Origin: Pseudomonas sp. MWU13-2100
GTDB lineage: Bacteria > Pseudomonadota > Gammaproteobacteria > Pseudomonadales > Pseudomonadaceae
Length of the DNA: 64,000 bases
Reading direction: 5' to 3'
Assembly (NCBI RefSeq): GCF_023242365.1
Contig: NZ_JALLIX010000026.1
Span: forward strand, 1 to 64,000
Below, piece by piece: positions 1 to 9,031 of the stretch. Under the pieces are notes generated by a model. It ran no database searches. It had not been told where the DNA came from and was given only the letters and a program-made list of their open reading frames with translations. A program made the position numbers and the translations under genes. How positions within the stretch are numbered: position 1 is the stretch's first letter; each line of letters starts with the position of its first letter.

Positions 1-1
1 C

Positions 2-39
2 AAACCTCTGATTGCTAACGCGATCAGGGGTTTTGTTTT
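2..39 (+). terminator. Rho-independent terminator upstream of the 5S gene
   Basis: An 11-bp stem (positions 2-12 paired with 23-33, one G-T pair) closes a 10-nt loop and is followed by TTTTGTTTT. It probably ends the rRNA transcript or an upstream 5S copy lying outside the window. Confidence 0.75.
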
Positions 40-96
40 AGTAGAAGTTCCCGATTTTGCTGACACGCCTCCAGTGGCGGGTCTGGCCACAGAATT

Positions 97-212
97 TCTT
101 GACGACCATAGAGCATTGGAACCACCTGATCCCATCCCGAACTCAGCAGTGAAACGATGCATCGCCGATGGTAGTGTGGGGTTTCCCCATGTGAGAGTAG
201 GTCATCGTCAAG
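97..212 (+). rRNA. 5S ribosomal RNA
   Basis: About 116 nt match the Pseudomonas 5S consensus: the start TTCTTGACGACCATAGAGC pairs with the end GGTCATCGTCAAGA, and the conserved loop CACCTGATCCCATCCCGAAC is present. No 23S or 16S gene lies in the window. A terminator ends at position 39, only about 60 bp upstream, so this may be the last of two tandem 5S genes. The exact 5' and 3' ends are uncertain by a few bases. Confidence 0.95.
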
Positions 213-223
213 ATTGAATTCCG

Positions 224-260
224 AAACCCCCGTCTGCTCACGCAGACGGGGGTTTTGTTT
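224..260 (+). terminator. Rho-independent terminator of the rRNA operon
   Basis: A 14-bp perfect stem (224-237 with 242-255), loop TCAC, then a TTTTGTTTT tract, 11 bp after the 5S end. Confidence 0.9.
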
Positions 261-442
261 TGGGCGTGCAAAAAATCCTCCAGACATTTCCTGAAATGAG
301 CTAAGTTTTCATCCCATGGTGCCGACAGTATGGTGAATGATGCGTGCACCAAAGTGGAGCAGTCATAGAACGCTGCCTGCGCCCCCAACGAGTGTTGCAC
401 CCGCACGCATCCCCATTTTCGGCATAATAAGAAGTCCATGAA

Positions 443-2323
443 ATGAATCTTAAATTCAGCCATAAAATCCTCTTGGCCGCCTCTGGTGTCGTGGTTCTCG
501 CCTTTGCGCTGTTCACGTTCTACAACGACTATCTACAGCGCGGTACCATCCGGCAGAACCTCGAAACCTCCATCCAGCAAGCCGGTGACCTGACCGCCAG
601 CAGCGTGCAGAACTGGCTGGGTGGGCGGATCCTGATACTGGAGAACCTGGCGCAGAACGTTGCCCACCAGGGCAGCAAGGCCGACTACCCGGGACTGGTC
701 GATCAACCGGCATTGACCTCCAACTTTCAGTTCACCTACGTCGGCCAGACCGACGGCACCTTCACCCAGCGTCCCGACGCGAAGATGCCCGACGGCTATG
801 ACCCACGTCAGCGGCCCTGGTACAAATCCGCTGTCGTGGCGGACAAGACCATGCTGACGCCTCCCTATATGGCCTCGGTGGGCGGCCTGGTGGTAACCAT
901 TGCCCTGCCGGTGAAGAGCAACGGGCAACTGCTCGGTGTCGTGGGCGGTGACCTGAGCCTGGAAACCCTGGTGAAGATCATCAACTCGGTGGACTTCGGC
1001 GGTATTGGCCAGGCCTTCCTGGTCAGTGGCGACGGGCAGGTGATCGTCAGCCCTGACAAAGACCAGGTGATGAAGAACCTCAAGGACATCTACCCGAACT
1101 CCGGGCTGCGGATTGCCAAGGGTATCCAGGAAGTCACCTTGAACAATCAGGAACGGATTATCTCGTTCACACCGGTGGTGGGGCTACCTTCGGCGGACTG
1201 GTATATCGGTCTGTCCATTGACCGGAACAAGGCTTATGCGCCATTGAGCAAGTTCCGGACTTCGGCGTTGATCGCGATGTTGATTGCCGTGGTGGCGATC
1301 GCAGTGCTGCTGACCCTGTTGATCCAGTTCCTGATGCGTCCGTTGACCACAATGGGTCGCGCGATGCAGGACATTGCCCGGGGCGAAGGCGACCTGACCC
1401 GGCGCCTGAGCATCGAGAACAAGGACGAATTCGGCGAGCTCGCCGGTTCCTTCAATCAGTTCGTCGAGCGTATCCACGCTTCCATCAGTGAAGTGTCCTC
1501 GGCCACGCGCCAGGTGCACGACCTGTCCCAGCGGGTGATGAACTCCTCGAATGCCTCGATCATCGGTTCCGACGAGCAGAGCGCGCGAACCAACAGCGTG
1601 GCGGCGGCGATCAACGAACTGGGGGCGGCTACCCAGGAAATCGCCCGTAATGCCGCCGATGCCTCGCAACACGCCAGTGGTGCCAGCGAGCAGGCGGACG
1701 ACGGGCGTCAGGTGGTGGAAAAAACCATCCTGGCGATGACCGAGCTGTCGCAGAAGATCAGCTTGTCCTGCACCCAGATCGAAACGCTGAATGCCAGCAC
1801 CGATAACATCGGGCACATTCTGGATGTGATCAAGGGCATCTCCCAGCAGACCAACCTGCTGGCCCTCAACGCGGCGATTGAAGCGGCGCGGGCGGGTGAA
1901 GCGGGACGCGGTTTTGCCGTGGTGGCCGATGAGGTGCGTAACCTGGCCCACCGGACCCAGGAATCGGCGGAGGAGATCCACAAGATGATCACCTCGTTGC
2001 AGGTCGGTTCACGGGAAGCGGTGACCACCATGAATGCCAGCCAGGTGTCCAGCGAGGAGAGCGTTGAAGTCGCCAACCAGGCCGGCGCCCGCCTGGTCAG
2101 CGTGACCCAGCGGATTACCGAGATCGACGGGATGAACCAGTCGGTAGCGGCCGCAACCGAGGAACAGACCGCGGTGGTGGAAACCCTCAACGTCGATATC
2201 AATCAGATCAACCTGCTGAACCAGCAAGGTGTGGCCAACCTGAATGAAACCTTGAAGGATTGCGATGCGTTGGCGCAGCAGGCCGGACGGTTGAAGCAGT
2301 TGGTGGACAGTTTCCGGATCTGA
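443..2323 (+). CDS. Methyl-accepting chemotaxis protein with dCache_1 sensor domain
   Basis: A 626-residue inner-membrane chemoreceptor that would control CheA through CheW. In order: TM1 (about 8-28), a periplasmic dCache_1 domain (about 35-265), TM2 (about 277-298), HAMP (about 299-352) and a cytoplasmic coiled-coil signalling domain whose hairpin tip contains GISQQTNLLALNAAIEAARA. The membrane-distal pocket has Y119, R124, W126, Y127, Y142 and D170, which line up with the amino-acid motif of PctA-type receptors, but the aspartate expected two residues after Y142 is A144. Ligand preference may therefore differ from plain amino acids. There is no C-terminal CheR-tethering pentapeptide. An AAGAAG ribosome site precedes the ATG; another ATG 5 bp earlier hits a stop at once. 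Confidence 0.95.
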   Translation: MNLKFSHKILLAASGVVVLAFALFTFYNDYLQRGTIRQNLETSIQQAGDLTASSVQNWLGGRILILENLAQNVAHQGSKADYPGLVDQPALTSNFQFTYVGQTDGTFTQRPDAKMPDGYDPRQRPWYKSAVVADKTMLTPPYMASVGGLVVTIALPVKSNGQLLGVVGGDLSLETLVKIINSVDFGGIGQAFLVSGDGQVIVSPDKDQVMKNLKDIYPNSGLRIAKGIQEVTLNNQERIISFTPVVGLPSADWYIGLSIDRNKAYAPLSKFRTSALIAMLIAVVAIAVLLTLLIQFLMRPLTTMGRAMQDIARGEGDLTRRLSIENKDEFGELAGSFNQFVERIHASISEVSSATRQVHDLSQRVMNSSNASIIGSDEQSARTNSVAAAINELGAATQEIARNAADASQHASGASEQADDGRQVVEKTILAMTELSQKISLSCTQIETLNASTDNIGHILDVIKGISQQTNLLALNAAIEAARAGEAGRGFAVVADEVRNLAHRTQESAEEIHKMITSLQVGSREAVTTMNASQVSSEESVEVANQAGARLVSVTQRITEIDGMNQSVAAATEEQTAVVETLNVDINQINLLNQQGVANLNETLKDCDALAQQAGRLKQLVDSFRI

Positions 2324-2354
2324 TCCGGCGATACCTGTGCTGACCCCCTCTCTA

Positions 2355-2444
2355 GTGGGAGCAGGGTTTGTGTGGGAGCAGAGCTTGCTCGCGAAGGCGG
2401 CCTCAAGGCCGCCACAAGCTTCGCGGGCAAGCACCGCTCCCACA
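2355..2444. repeat. REPIN: inverted pair of REP elements
   Basis: Two REP units in opposite orientation: 2371-2396 (TGTGGGAGCAGAGCTTGCTC and on) and its inverted partner at about 2419-2444, separated by a GGCGGCCTC/GAGGCCGCC-like hairpin. A shorter partial copy sits at 2355-2370. It lies between convergent genes and can form a long hairpin, possibly serving as a two-way transcript end. Confidence 0.85.
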
Positions 2445-2503
2445 GAGGAGATCTGTCGTTCAGCAGACCGCAGGCAATACCTGGCGGCAGGCGCCGAACT
2501 TGA

Positions 2504-2971
2504 TCAGGCCAGCAACGTCCGCACGTTGTTCATCGCATCGTCGGCAAACCCCTGGACGAAGCTGCGGAACCCCGGCAACGCCTCTTCGCCACCGCTGGCC
2601 GGTTCGGCAATGATGGTCCAGGTCGCGCGGCTGCGGTCCGCATCCAGCGCCTCGACGGTCATCGCCGCCCATAGCTGGCCAACCCCCAGGGTGTTGTAGA
2701 TTGTCGTCCAGGTCATCCGCCGCGCCTGCTCGTCCCGCGAGTTGAGCTGCTCGACCACCAGGTTGCCGTCCTTGAAGACTTTCTTGCGTAGCGAGCCGAC
2801 GCCTTCGCCGATTATTTCAATGCGCTCCAGGGCTGGGATAAACGCTGCGAATCCACCGAAATCGCCGACCACGGCCCAGACCGTGGCCGCGTCGCGGGCG
2901 ACTTCCACCGATGAAATCACCGGGCTGCCTTGTGGGTTGCGGATCAGGCTATCGGGTTGCAGGTTATTCAT
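2504..2971 (-). CDS. mgoD: SRPBCC/polyketide cyclase-like protein MgoD (PvfD)
   Basis: A 155-residue soluble protein with the START/Bet v1-like fold pattern (V..D...W.VVGDFGGF, a central GEGVGSLRKK strand and a C-terminal helix FVQGFADDAMNNVRTLL). It is the last gene of the four-gene mgo/pvf cluster, 27 bp after the NRPS gene on the same strand, which matches the order B-C-A-D of the mangotoxin-regulating operon. In that operon the protein is needed for full signal production, but its reaction is not established. The start has AAGGAGTTACATC upstream. Confidence 0.88.
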   Translation of the reverse strand: MNNLQPDSLIRNPQGSPVISSVEVARDAATVWAVVGDFGGFAAFIPALERIEIIGEGVGSLRKKVFKDGNLVVEQLNSRDEQARRMTWTTIYNTLGVGQLWAAMTVEALDADRSRATWTIIAEPASGGEEALPGFRSFVQGFADDAMNNVRTLLA

Positions 2972-2998
2972 GATGTAACTCCTTGTGGGTGGGGTGAA

Positions 2999-5900
2999 TC
3001 AGATGAATTGAATCTGTTTGAGGTAGTCGCAGCCCTTGCGCAGCAGCGCCGGGGTCTTGGCCGGGTATTGCTCGCCCATCTCGCGCACGCCGGCGGCGGC
3101 ATGGGCATGGCCGATGGCCGAGATATCGCCGATATCCTCCTCGAAACCGTTGAGGTAGAAGCCCAGGACTTCGAACAGCGCATTGCTGCTGTCGACCCGA
3201 TGCAACTGGCGTTGCCAGTCGGCGACGCTGACCAGTTGGAAGTCGTGCCCGGCCTCGCGGAACGAGGCCATGTAATCGGCCCAGCTCAGGGGTTGCGGGT
3301 TGTGCAGGTTGAATACCCCATGGGCGCTGGTGCGCCGGCCATGCACGGCGATGAAGCGGGCGAGGAAGTCCACCGGCATCAGGTCGAAGTTGAGCTCCAG
3401 GGCGGGCACCTGGCCCAGTTGCAACGAACCCTTGAGCATCAGCATCAGCCGGTTCTTGTGGGGTTGGCTGACCCCGGTGCGGCTGTTGAAGCTGATATTG
3501 CCGGGCCGGTAGAGGTTGACCCAGGCGCCTTGCTCGCGAGCCCGATGCAGGATCCGCTCGCCGACCCACTTGCTCAGGTTGTAGCCGTTCCTGATATAGA
3601 TCGGCGGAGTCTGGGCCGCCGGTTGTTCGAGCACCCGGCCCTGGGCATCGACACTGCTGGAGGCCGACAGGGTCGAGATGAAGTTGAAGATCTTCTTGCT
3701 GCGGCCTTCGCACAGGCGCAGGCATTCGAACAGTGGATCGACGTTGTCCGGTGCCAGCGACTCGTAGTCGAGCACGTGGTTGACGTTGGCCGCGTTGTGC
3801 ACCAGGGCACCGAACTCACGATCGATCCGCTCGTAGACCGCCGGGGCCAGTCCCAACAGCGGACGGGTCAGGTCGGCGGCATGGACCCGCACGCGGCTCA
3901 GGTCCAGATGCTCCAGACGGTTCTCGCGCAGGGCCCGGGCAAAACGCTCGGCCGCCGGTTCCGCCGCGCTGTCGCGGACCAGGCAGGCGACCTCGACGGC
4001 ACCGCCGGCCAGTAGCGCTTCGACCAGATGCACGCCGACAAAACTGTTGGCGCCGGTCACCACTACCTTGTTCACATCGCCGGCGCGCTCGGCGGGCAAG
4101 ATGTTCAGCCCGAGTTCACGGGAAGTGTCGATCAGGATCTGTTCACTCAGAGCCTGGGTGGTGGCCGCGCCTCCGACCAGCATCGCCAGGCGGCACAAGG
4201 TCGGTTCCTCGATAAAACGGTTGATGGAGATACCCCGACCATACTGCTCGCGTATACCCAGCAGCATTTTCGATAGCAGGATCGAGTGGCCGCCGAGGTT
4301 GAAGAAGCTTTCGTCGGTGGAGATGTCTTCGACGGGCAACTCCAGCAACTCGGCCCAGAGCGTCAGCAGTCGGCTTTCGTCCGCCGTGGCGGGTAAGCGG
4401 CGGCGGCTGTTTTCGGGCGTCTCGACCGGCAGCTTGAGCAACGCTGCCCGATCGATCTTGCCGTTGCTGGCCGAAGGCAGGCAGGCCAGCTCGGTGTAGA
4501 CGATCGGTTGCATATAGTCCGGCAGATAGCGCTCGGCATGCTGCCTGAGGGCGTCCTGGCCGCCGGGGGACTGCGGCTGGCTCATAAAGGCCAGCACCCG
4601 CCGCCGGGGATCGATGACCACCGCGATCTGGCGATACAGACGACTGTCGCGCAGGCTGTGTTCGATCTCCTCAGGCTCAACCCGGAAGCCGCGGATCTTC
4701 ACCTGATTGTCCCGGCGCCCGCACAGCTCGATGCCCTCGCCGGTCCATTTGGCCATGTCGCCGGTGCGGTAGGCGCGCAGGCTGCCACCCTGGCCCAGAT
4801 CCAGTTGCAGATAACTGTCCGCCGTCTTGCCGGGATTGTTCAGGTAACCGAGGCCGACCCCGGGCCCGGCGATATACAACTCGCCGACGGTCTGCTCGGT
4901 GACCGGCTGGCGCTGTTCGTCGAGAATCAGTACCTGGCTGTTGGCGATCGGCTGGCCCAGGCTGCGATTGCCGGAGCCGGCCTGGAACTGCCTGGCGGTG
5001 ACCAGCACGGTGGTCTCGGTGGGCCCGTAGAGGTTGTAGAAATGACACTGGGTCGCGAGCTGTTCGATGACAACCGGCTCGCAGACATCGCCGCCGGTCA
5101 TCACATGGCTCAGGCCCAGGGGCGTGTCCAGCGGCAGAATGCTCAGCAGTGCCGGCGGCAGGAAGGCATGACTGAGCTGTTGCCCACGGATCAGCGCCAG
5201 CAGTTGCAAGGGGTCGCGGCGCTGGTCTTCGCTGGGCACCACCAGCTCCGCGCCACGGGCCAGGGTCGGGAAGATGTCGATCAGCGACGAGTCGAAACTC
5301 AAGGTCGAGAACTGCAGGACCCGACTGGTTTCGCTGAGTTGCACATAGTCGGCATACCAAGCGGTGAAGTGGCTGAGGTTGTGCTGGCTGAGCAGCACGC
5401 CCTTGGGCTGCCCGGTGGTGCCAGAGGTGTAGAGCGCGAGGCAGGGCGCCTGGGGGGCAAGGGCCTGGCGCACCAGGGGCTGATCTGCCGGTGCCTGTGC
5501 CAGGCTACGGACATCCAGGGCCGGCAGATGCTCGGCCAGTGCGTCTTGCCCGTCGTGCAGCAGCAAGATGGCGCCGGCGTCCTTGAGGACGAACAGTTGG
5601 CGTTGCAGCGGATGGCCCGGATCCAGCGGCAGATACACCGCGCCGGCTCCGAGAATCGCCAGGATGCTGGCATACAGCGCGGCACTCTTGTGCTGGCAGA
5701 GCCCGATCACCGGCGGCTCGGCGAACGGCCCCAAGGCATCGAGCCGGGCCAGCAGGCCTTGCTGGATCGTCCGGCTCAGGTCGTGTAGCTCCTGGTACGT
5801 CAGCGACACCCCGTCCAGGGTCAGGGCCGGGCGTTCGGCGAAGTGCAGCAGGCTGGCTTCGATATGCGCGATAACCGATACCTGGGCCAGAGCCAGCAAC

Positions 5901-6442
5901 TCGGGGCGTGCGGTCTGGTTGAAACGGTGCCCGAAGGCCAGGGATTCGAGCCCGCGCAGATCCTGTTCCGGGAGTCCTGGCGCCGACGGCAACGTGGCGG
6001 CTTCGGCAAAGTGTTCGGCGTCACGGGAGTAGCGGCTGACCTGCAGGGCCACCCCTTCGACCAATGCCTGGACCGCGGCGAGGCGTAGCGCCTGGCCGTT
6101 CCCGGAGCCTTCCTGGGTAACACCCAGGCGCTGGATCAGGCGGCTACCGTTGTCCTCCACCAGGCGGCAAAGCAGGCTGAGTTCGGGCAGGCCGTGGGCC
6201 GTCAGGGGCCCCTGTTCCAGGCGCAGGGCCAAGTGAATGCAGGCGCCGAGGTCGCGCCGCCAACTGCTGGGCAGCGCCAGGCTGCCATCTTCGATCAACA
6301 GATCCGCCGCGCCCGGCGGTTGTGCTTCGATGGCCTGGGCCTGACTCAGGCGCTGAATGGAGTGACCGTGCTGTTCCAGCTCGCGGAGCAATTCATCCAG
6401 CGCCTGGCTGCTGCCGACGAGCAAAAGGGTGAGACGTCTCAT
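2999..6442 (-). CDS. mgoA: Nonribosomal peptide synthetase MgoA (PvfC), A-T-reductase architecture
   Basis: A 1147-residue single-module NRPS. Residues 1-190 form an unusual N-terminal part. The adenylation domain follows (about 195-680) with YTSGTTGQPKG near 336, NLYGPTETT, RTGDMAKW and GRRDNQVKIRGFRVEPEE. A carrier domain (about 690-760) has the phosphopantetheine serine in FNLGGHSILLS near 716. The C-terminal thioester-reductase domain (about 785-1147) has VTGANSFVG and YNLSKWVGER. There is no condensation domain. In the mgo/pvf family this enzyme loads valine or leucine and releases it reductively. The product, after N-oxygenation, leads to diazeniumdiolates (valdiazen, leudiazen) and pyrazine N-oxides that act as signals. 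The substrate was not decoded here. The start is 14 bp after mgoC. Confidence 0.93.
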   Translation of the reverse strand: MRRLTLLLVGSSQALDELLRELEQHGHSIQRLSQAQAIEAQPPGAADLLIEDGSLALPSSWRRDLGACIHLALRLEQGPLTAHGLPELSLLCRLVEDNGSRLIQRLGVTQEGSGNGQALRLAAVQALVEGVALQVSRYSRDAEHFAEAATLPSAPGLPEQDLRGLESLAFGHRFNQTARPELLALAQVSVIAHIEASLLHFAERPALTLDGVSLTYQELHDLSRTIQQGLLARLDALGPFAEPPVIGLCQHKSAALYASILAILGAGAVYLPLDPGHPLQRQLFVLKDAGAILLLHDGQDALAEHLPALDVRSLAQAPADQPLVRQALAPQAPCLALYTSGTTGQPKGVLLSQHNLSHFTAWYADYVQLSETSRVLQFSTLSFDSSLIDIFPTLARGAELVVPSEDQRRDPLQLLALIRGQQLSHAFLPPALLSILPLDTPLGLSHVMTGGDVCEPVVIEQLATQCHFYNLYGPTETTVLVTARQFQAGSGNRSLGQPIANSQVLILDEQRQPVTEQTVGELYIAGPGVGLGYLNNPGKTADSYLQLDLGQGGSLRAYRTGDMAKWTGEGIELCGRRDNQVKIRGFRVEPEEIEHSLRDSRLYRQIAVVIDPRRRVLAFMSQPQSPGGQDALRQHAERYLPDYMQPIVYTELACLPSASNGKIDRAALLKLPVETPENSRRRLPATADESRLLTLWAELLELPVEDISTDESFFNLGGHSILLSKMLLGIREQYGRGISINRFIEEPTLCRLAMLVGGAATTQALSEQILIDTSRELGLNILPAERAGDVNKVVVTGANSFVGVHLVEALLAGGAVEVACLVRDSAAEPAAERFARALRENRLEHLDLSRVRVHAADLTRPLLGLAPAVYERIDREFGALVHNAANVNHVLDYESLAPDNVDPLFECLRLCEGRSKKIFNFISTLSASSSVDAQGRVLEQPAAQTPPIYIRNGYNLSKWVGERILHRAREQGAWVNLYRPGNISFNSRTGVSQPHKNRLMLMLKGSLQLGQVPALELNFDLMPVDFLARFIAVHGRRTSAHGVFNLHNPQPLSWADYMASFREAGHDFQLVSVADWQRQLHRVDSSNALFEVLGFYLNGFEEDIGDISAIGHAHAAAGVREMGEQYPAKTPALLRKGCDYLKQIQFI

Positions 6443-6456
6443 GATGATCTCCTTGG

Positions 6457-7386
6457 CTAGATCAGGTAGTCGCTCAAGGCGTCCTGGACACAGGGCGAAT
6501 CGAGCAGCGAGCTGTTACGCAGGAAGCGCACGATATTGATCACCAGCGGATGGTGGCGATTGATCGGATACGCCAGCCCCAGGGCCTCGCGCCTGAGGGC
6601 CTGGCGGACTTCCTCGGTCACCGGCAGGTGCTCGATCACGCGAAAGTCGAAGGCCTTCTGGATGTCGTTGGTCAGGTAATGGACGATGAATACCGGCAGG
6701 ATTTGCGCGATCAGGTCGCGGTCGCCCTCGCTCGCGGTCTGCCAGTAGATCCGCACCAGGCGTGTCCAGAACCCGGCATGCCGACCTTCGTCGAGCAGGT
6801 GGTCGGCCATCAGGCCCTTGATCGAAGGCTTGATCGTGTCGTCCTTGGCAAAGGCCGCGACATCGTTGGTCACCGTGTTTTCCGCGATCGCCACGCAGAT
6901 CAACTCCATGGCCGCCTGCAGGTGCTCGGGGGCCATGCCCATGGCCGCCGGTATCGCCCGGCTCAACTCGATTTCCTCGGGCAGTTCGAGGGGCTCGATG
7001 CCGGTCATGGCCACGGTCTGCTGCATGAAGTCCATGGCCACCAGGGCGTGGTAATCCTCGTCCACCACCACGGTCATGGCGTCATAACGACAGGCGAATG
7101 GAAAGTTGATCGGAAAACGCCCCTTGGCAATACGGCGGGCGGTGCGATCGACGATATCGGTCTCGAAAATCACCACGTCATTGATGAATTTGTAGAGGCT
7201 TTGCAGCAGCACGAAATCCCGCTGCTCCGGGCACAGGGTGAGGAACGTCTCGCTGCTGACCAGCGGCTGGCGGCTCAGCGGGTAGATCAGCCGATCGTCG
7301 TCCTCGAGCAGGCGCCGCGGGCGGGTACGGATGCTGGCGCGGCTCTCCCAGGCATCGGCGAAGGAGGTGTAGTCGGCGGCGTTCAT
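6457..7386 (-). CDS. mgoC: Di-iron N-oxygenase MgoC (PvfB), AurF-like
   Basis: A 309-residue soluble protein. It has metal-ligand patterns of the p-aminobenzoate N-oxygenase (AurF) family, including EDYHALVAMDF and DEGRHAGFW, which supply E..H ligand pairs in a helical bundle. In the mgo/pvf pathway this enzyme hydroxylates or oxidises the amine nitrogen needed for the diazeniumdiolate or pyrazine N-oxide. The chosen ATG (7386-7384) overlaps the mgoB stop as ATGA, implying translational coupling. The frame stays open further upstream but only inside mgoB, so the longer start is rejected. Confidence 0.92.
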   Translation of the reverse strand: MNAADYTSFADAWESRASIRTRPRRLLEDDDRLIYPLSRQPLVSSETFLTLCPEQRDFVLLQSLYKFINDVVIFETDIVDRTARRIAKGRFPINFPFACRYDAMTVVVDEDYHALVAMDFMQQTVAMTGIEPLELPEEIELSRAIPAAMGMAPEHLQAAMELICVAIAENTVTNDVAAFAKDDTIKPSIKGLMADHLLDEGRHAGFWTRLVRIYWQTASEGDRDLIAQILPVFIVHYLTNDIQKAFDFRVIEHLPVTEEVRQALRREALGLAYPINRHHPLVINIVRFLRNSSLLDSPCVQDALSDYLI

Positions 7387-8162
7387 GAGGCTGCCACCTC
7401 GACTGCGCGTTCGCTCAGGCTCAACTGCAAGCCGTCCCACAGCGCCATGCGGCTGTCCACGGCTGCCAGGGCGGCGCTGTAGATCTCCGCCTCGCGTTGC
7501 GGCTGGCCGTCCACCAGGCGTTCGAGCAAGTGTTCGGCCGCCGGCCCGTGGTCTTCGGAGTCGACATCGATATGCCGTTGCAGGTAGTAGCGCAAGGTCG
7601 GGGCTTGGGCGTGATCGATGCCCCACTCATCGAGAATCCGCTGGAACATCTGCGGGATAACACTTTCCCTGCCGTGCAGAAAAGCCGCGGCCACCTGATG
7701 AGCCGAGGCGCTGAGGGCGATATCGAGAGTGTTTCTGACAAAGCCGATCACCATCGGCGCGGCGTCCACCGTACGCAACGCGGTATCGACCGTCACGCCT
7801 TCACGGAGCAACTCAATGAAGCGCTCGATGGCGGCCGTGCTGGCGCCGACCTCGCGCATCGCTTCCAGATACAACTCGAAGTGGCTGCAATGGCCGGGCC
7901 CTTCGCGCTGGTCCGACTCTTCGCCCAGGACAATTTCATTGATCAGGCGCGCGGCCTGGGGGTCCTTGGGTGGCAGCCACGGCAAAGTGGTACAGGTCAG
8001 CTCCTGTTGCAAGCGCTTGGTCAGCGACATGAAGTCCCAAACCGCAAAAACATGGACTTCCATGAACCGTCGAAGTAGTGAAAGTGAATGGATCTCACTG
8101 AATACAGGGTGTTGGGTCAATTGTTTTTTTCGGGTGTCGAGAAGGTGCTTTAGTGCGCTCAT
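7383..8162 (-). CDS. mgoB: Haem-oxygenase-like protein MgoB (PvfA), DUF3050 family
   Basis: A 259-residue helical protein with the DUF3050 signature near the N-terminus (HPVF..I.SL..LRRFMEVHVFAVWDFMSLTKRLQ) and conserved E/H residues (LGEESDQREGPGHCSHFELY, and HIDVDSEDHGPAAEHLL) that fit a haem-oxygenase-like di-metal fold. It is the first gene of mgoBCAD/pvfABCD and is likely an oxygenase in diazeniumdiolate signal assembly; its exact step is not certain from sequence. Translation of mgoC is coupled to it. The promoter must lie in the AT-richer region 8163-8986. Confidence 0.88.
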   Translation of the reverse strand: MSALKHLLDTRKKQLTQHPVFSEIHSLSLLRRFMEVHVFAVWDFMSLTKRLQQELTCTTLPWLPPKDPQAARLINEIVLGEESDQREGPGHCSHFELYLEAMREVGASTAAIERFIELLREGVTVDTALRTVDAAPMVIGFVRNTLDIALSASAHQVAAAFLHGRESVIPQMFQRILDEWGIDHAQAPTLRYYLQRHIDVDSEDHGPAAEHLLERLVDGQPQREAEIYSAALAAVDSRMALWDGLQLSLSERAVEVAAS

Positions 8163-8986
8163 TAATAATCACCACGTGGCTGCGAAGTTGAAAGGGCTGT
8201 GACAGGTTGCACGGTGTCTTCTAATCGGTCTGGCGATGGAGCAGTGTTACATTGGCTAACGGGCGGACGAGCGGATTCCTCAATAAGAAATTGAAAGCGT
8301 CGAGAGGAAACACGGCGTATTTAAAATGCGCCAAAGTGTCATCGTACAAACGGTTTGAGCGTATTTTGTTTGGTGTTACGGGGCGCCTATGTCTAGGCTG
8401 GCTAAGGCCTTGGCAGCAGGGATTGCCCGAAAGCCATTAAAAATTAATACAAATAATCAGCGCGGATCAAGTTATTTTTAGAACAATTGTAAGTTGGGTT
8501 TTTTAATAGATGAGAGTTGCCGATAACACTGGCAATGCCGTGTTTTTAGGGGTGAGAGTGCCCCTTCCGAGTAATAACGATCAGAATTTAAATGAATGAC
8601 TGAATGCCTCATTCATATGGCTCTCAACGGGCTGGGTTAATAGTTTGATAGGCGTGGCCGAGACACGGCTGATCCGTACTTCCGGCGCGTGGAAGTGCTC
8701 CTTGGGTGAGTGATGTAATCCGAAAGTTGCATGCGCAGAGCCGTACGTCGCTCGTCAATTCCTTATCGGTGAGCAAGCCTGTGCCCAAACGGACAGTTCT
8801 GCTATCGCCAGAAGAGGCGAAACCTGTCCGAAGCGGTGAATAGATAGGGTCATCCCGCGTGGCAGGGCGTGCGCCCACGATCTCTTTCACAAATCATGCA
8901 AAACAGCTGATTACAGCTTGTCGGCGGCGGTGTTGTTGTTCACCGATAACCTGTCTCATCGGCCCGCGGGCCGCCGTGCACGTCGC
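8163..8986. other. Intergenic region upstream of the mgo operon
   Basis: About 820 bp without a credible gene; the short open frames have no coding bias or ribosome site. It is clearly more AT-rich than its surroundings, especially 8430-8620. It should hold the mgo promoter and a long leader. Visible structures are a near-perfect palindrome at 8314-8332 and a hairpin ACTTCC-GGCGCGT-GGAAGT at about 8678-8696. Confidence 0.6.
8314..8332. promoter_or_regulatory. Imperfect 19-bp palindrome, candidate operator upstream of mgoB
   Basis: GGCGTATTTAAAATGCGCC reads almost the same on both strands, with one mismatch pair about the centre. It lies about 150 bp upstream of the mgoB start, in a plausible place for a regulator of the operon. 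No regulator is known to me for this exact site. Confidence 0.35.
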
Positions 8987-9013
8987 TAAAACAGCAGGCC
9001 TTGGGCCCTGCTG
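8987..9013 (-). terminator. Rho-independent terminator of the GntR-family gene
   Basis: On the minus strand CAGCAGG-loop-CCTGCTG forms a 7-bp stem followed by TTTT, 19 bp past the stop of the regulator gene at 9032. Confidence 0.75.
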
Positions 9014-9031
9014 GCGTATCGGCTCAGGGGG

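Noticed and set aside
8252..8440. A 62-codon frame in the mgo upstream region
   Set aside because: No ribosome site or coding bias; low GC DNA gives such frames by chance.
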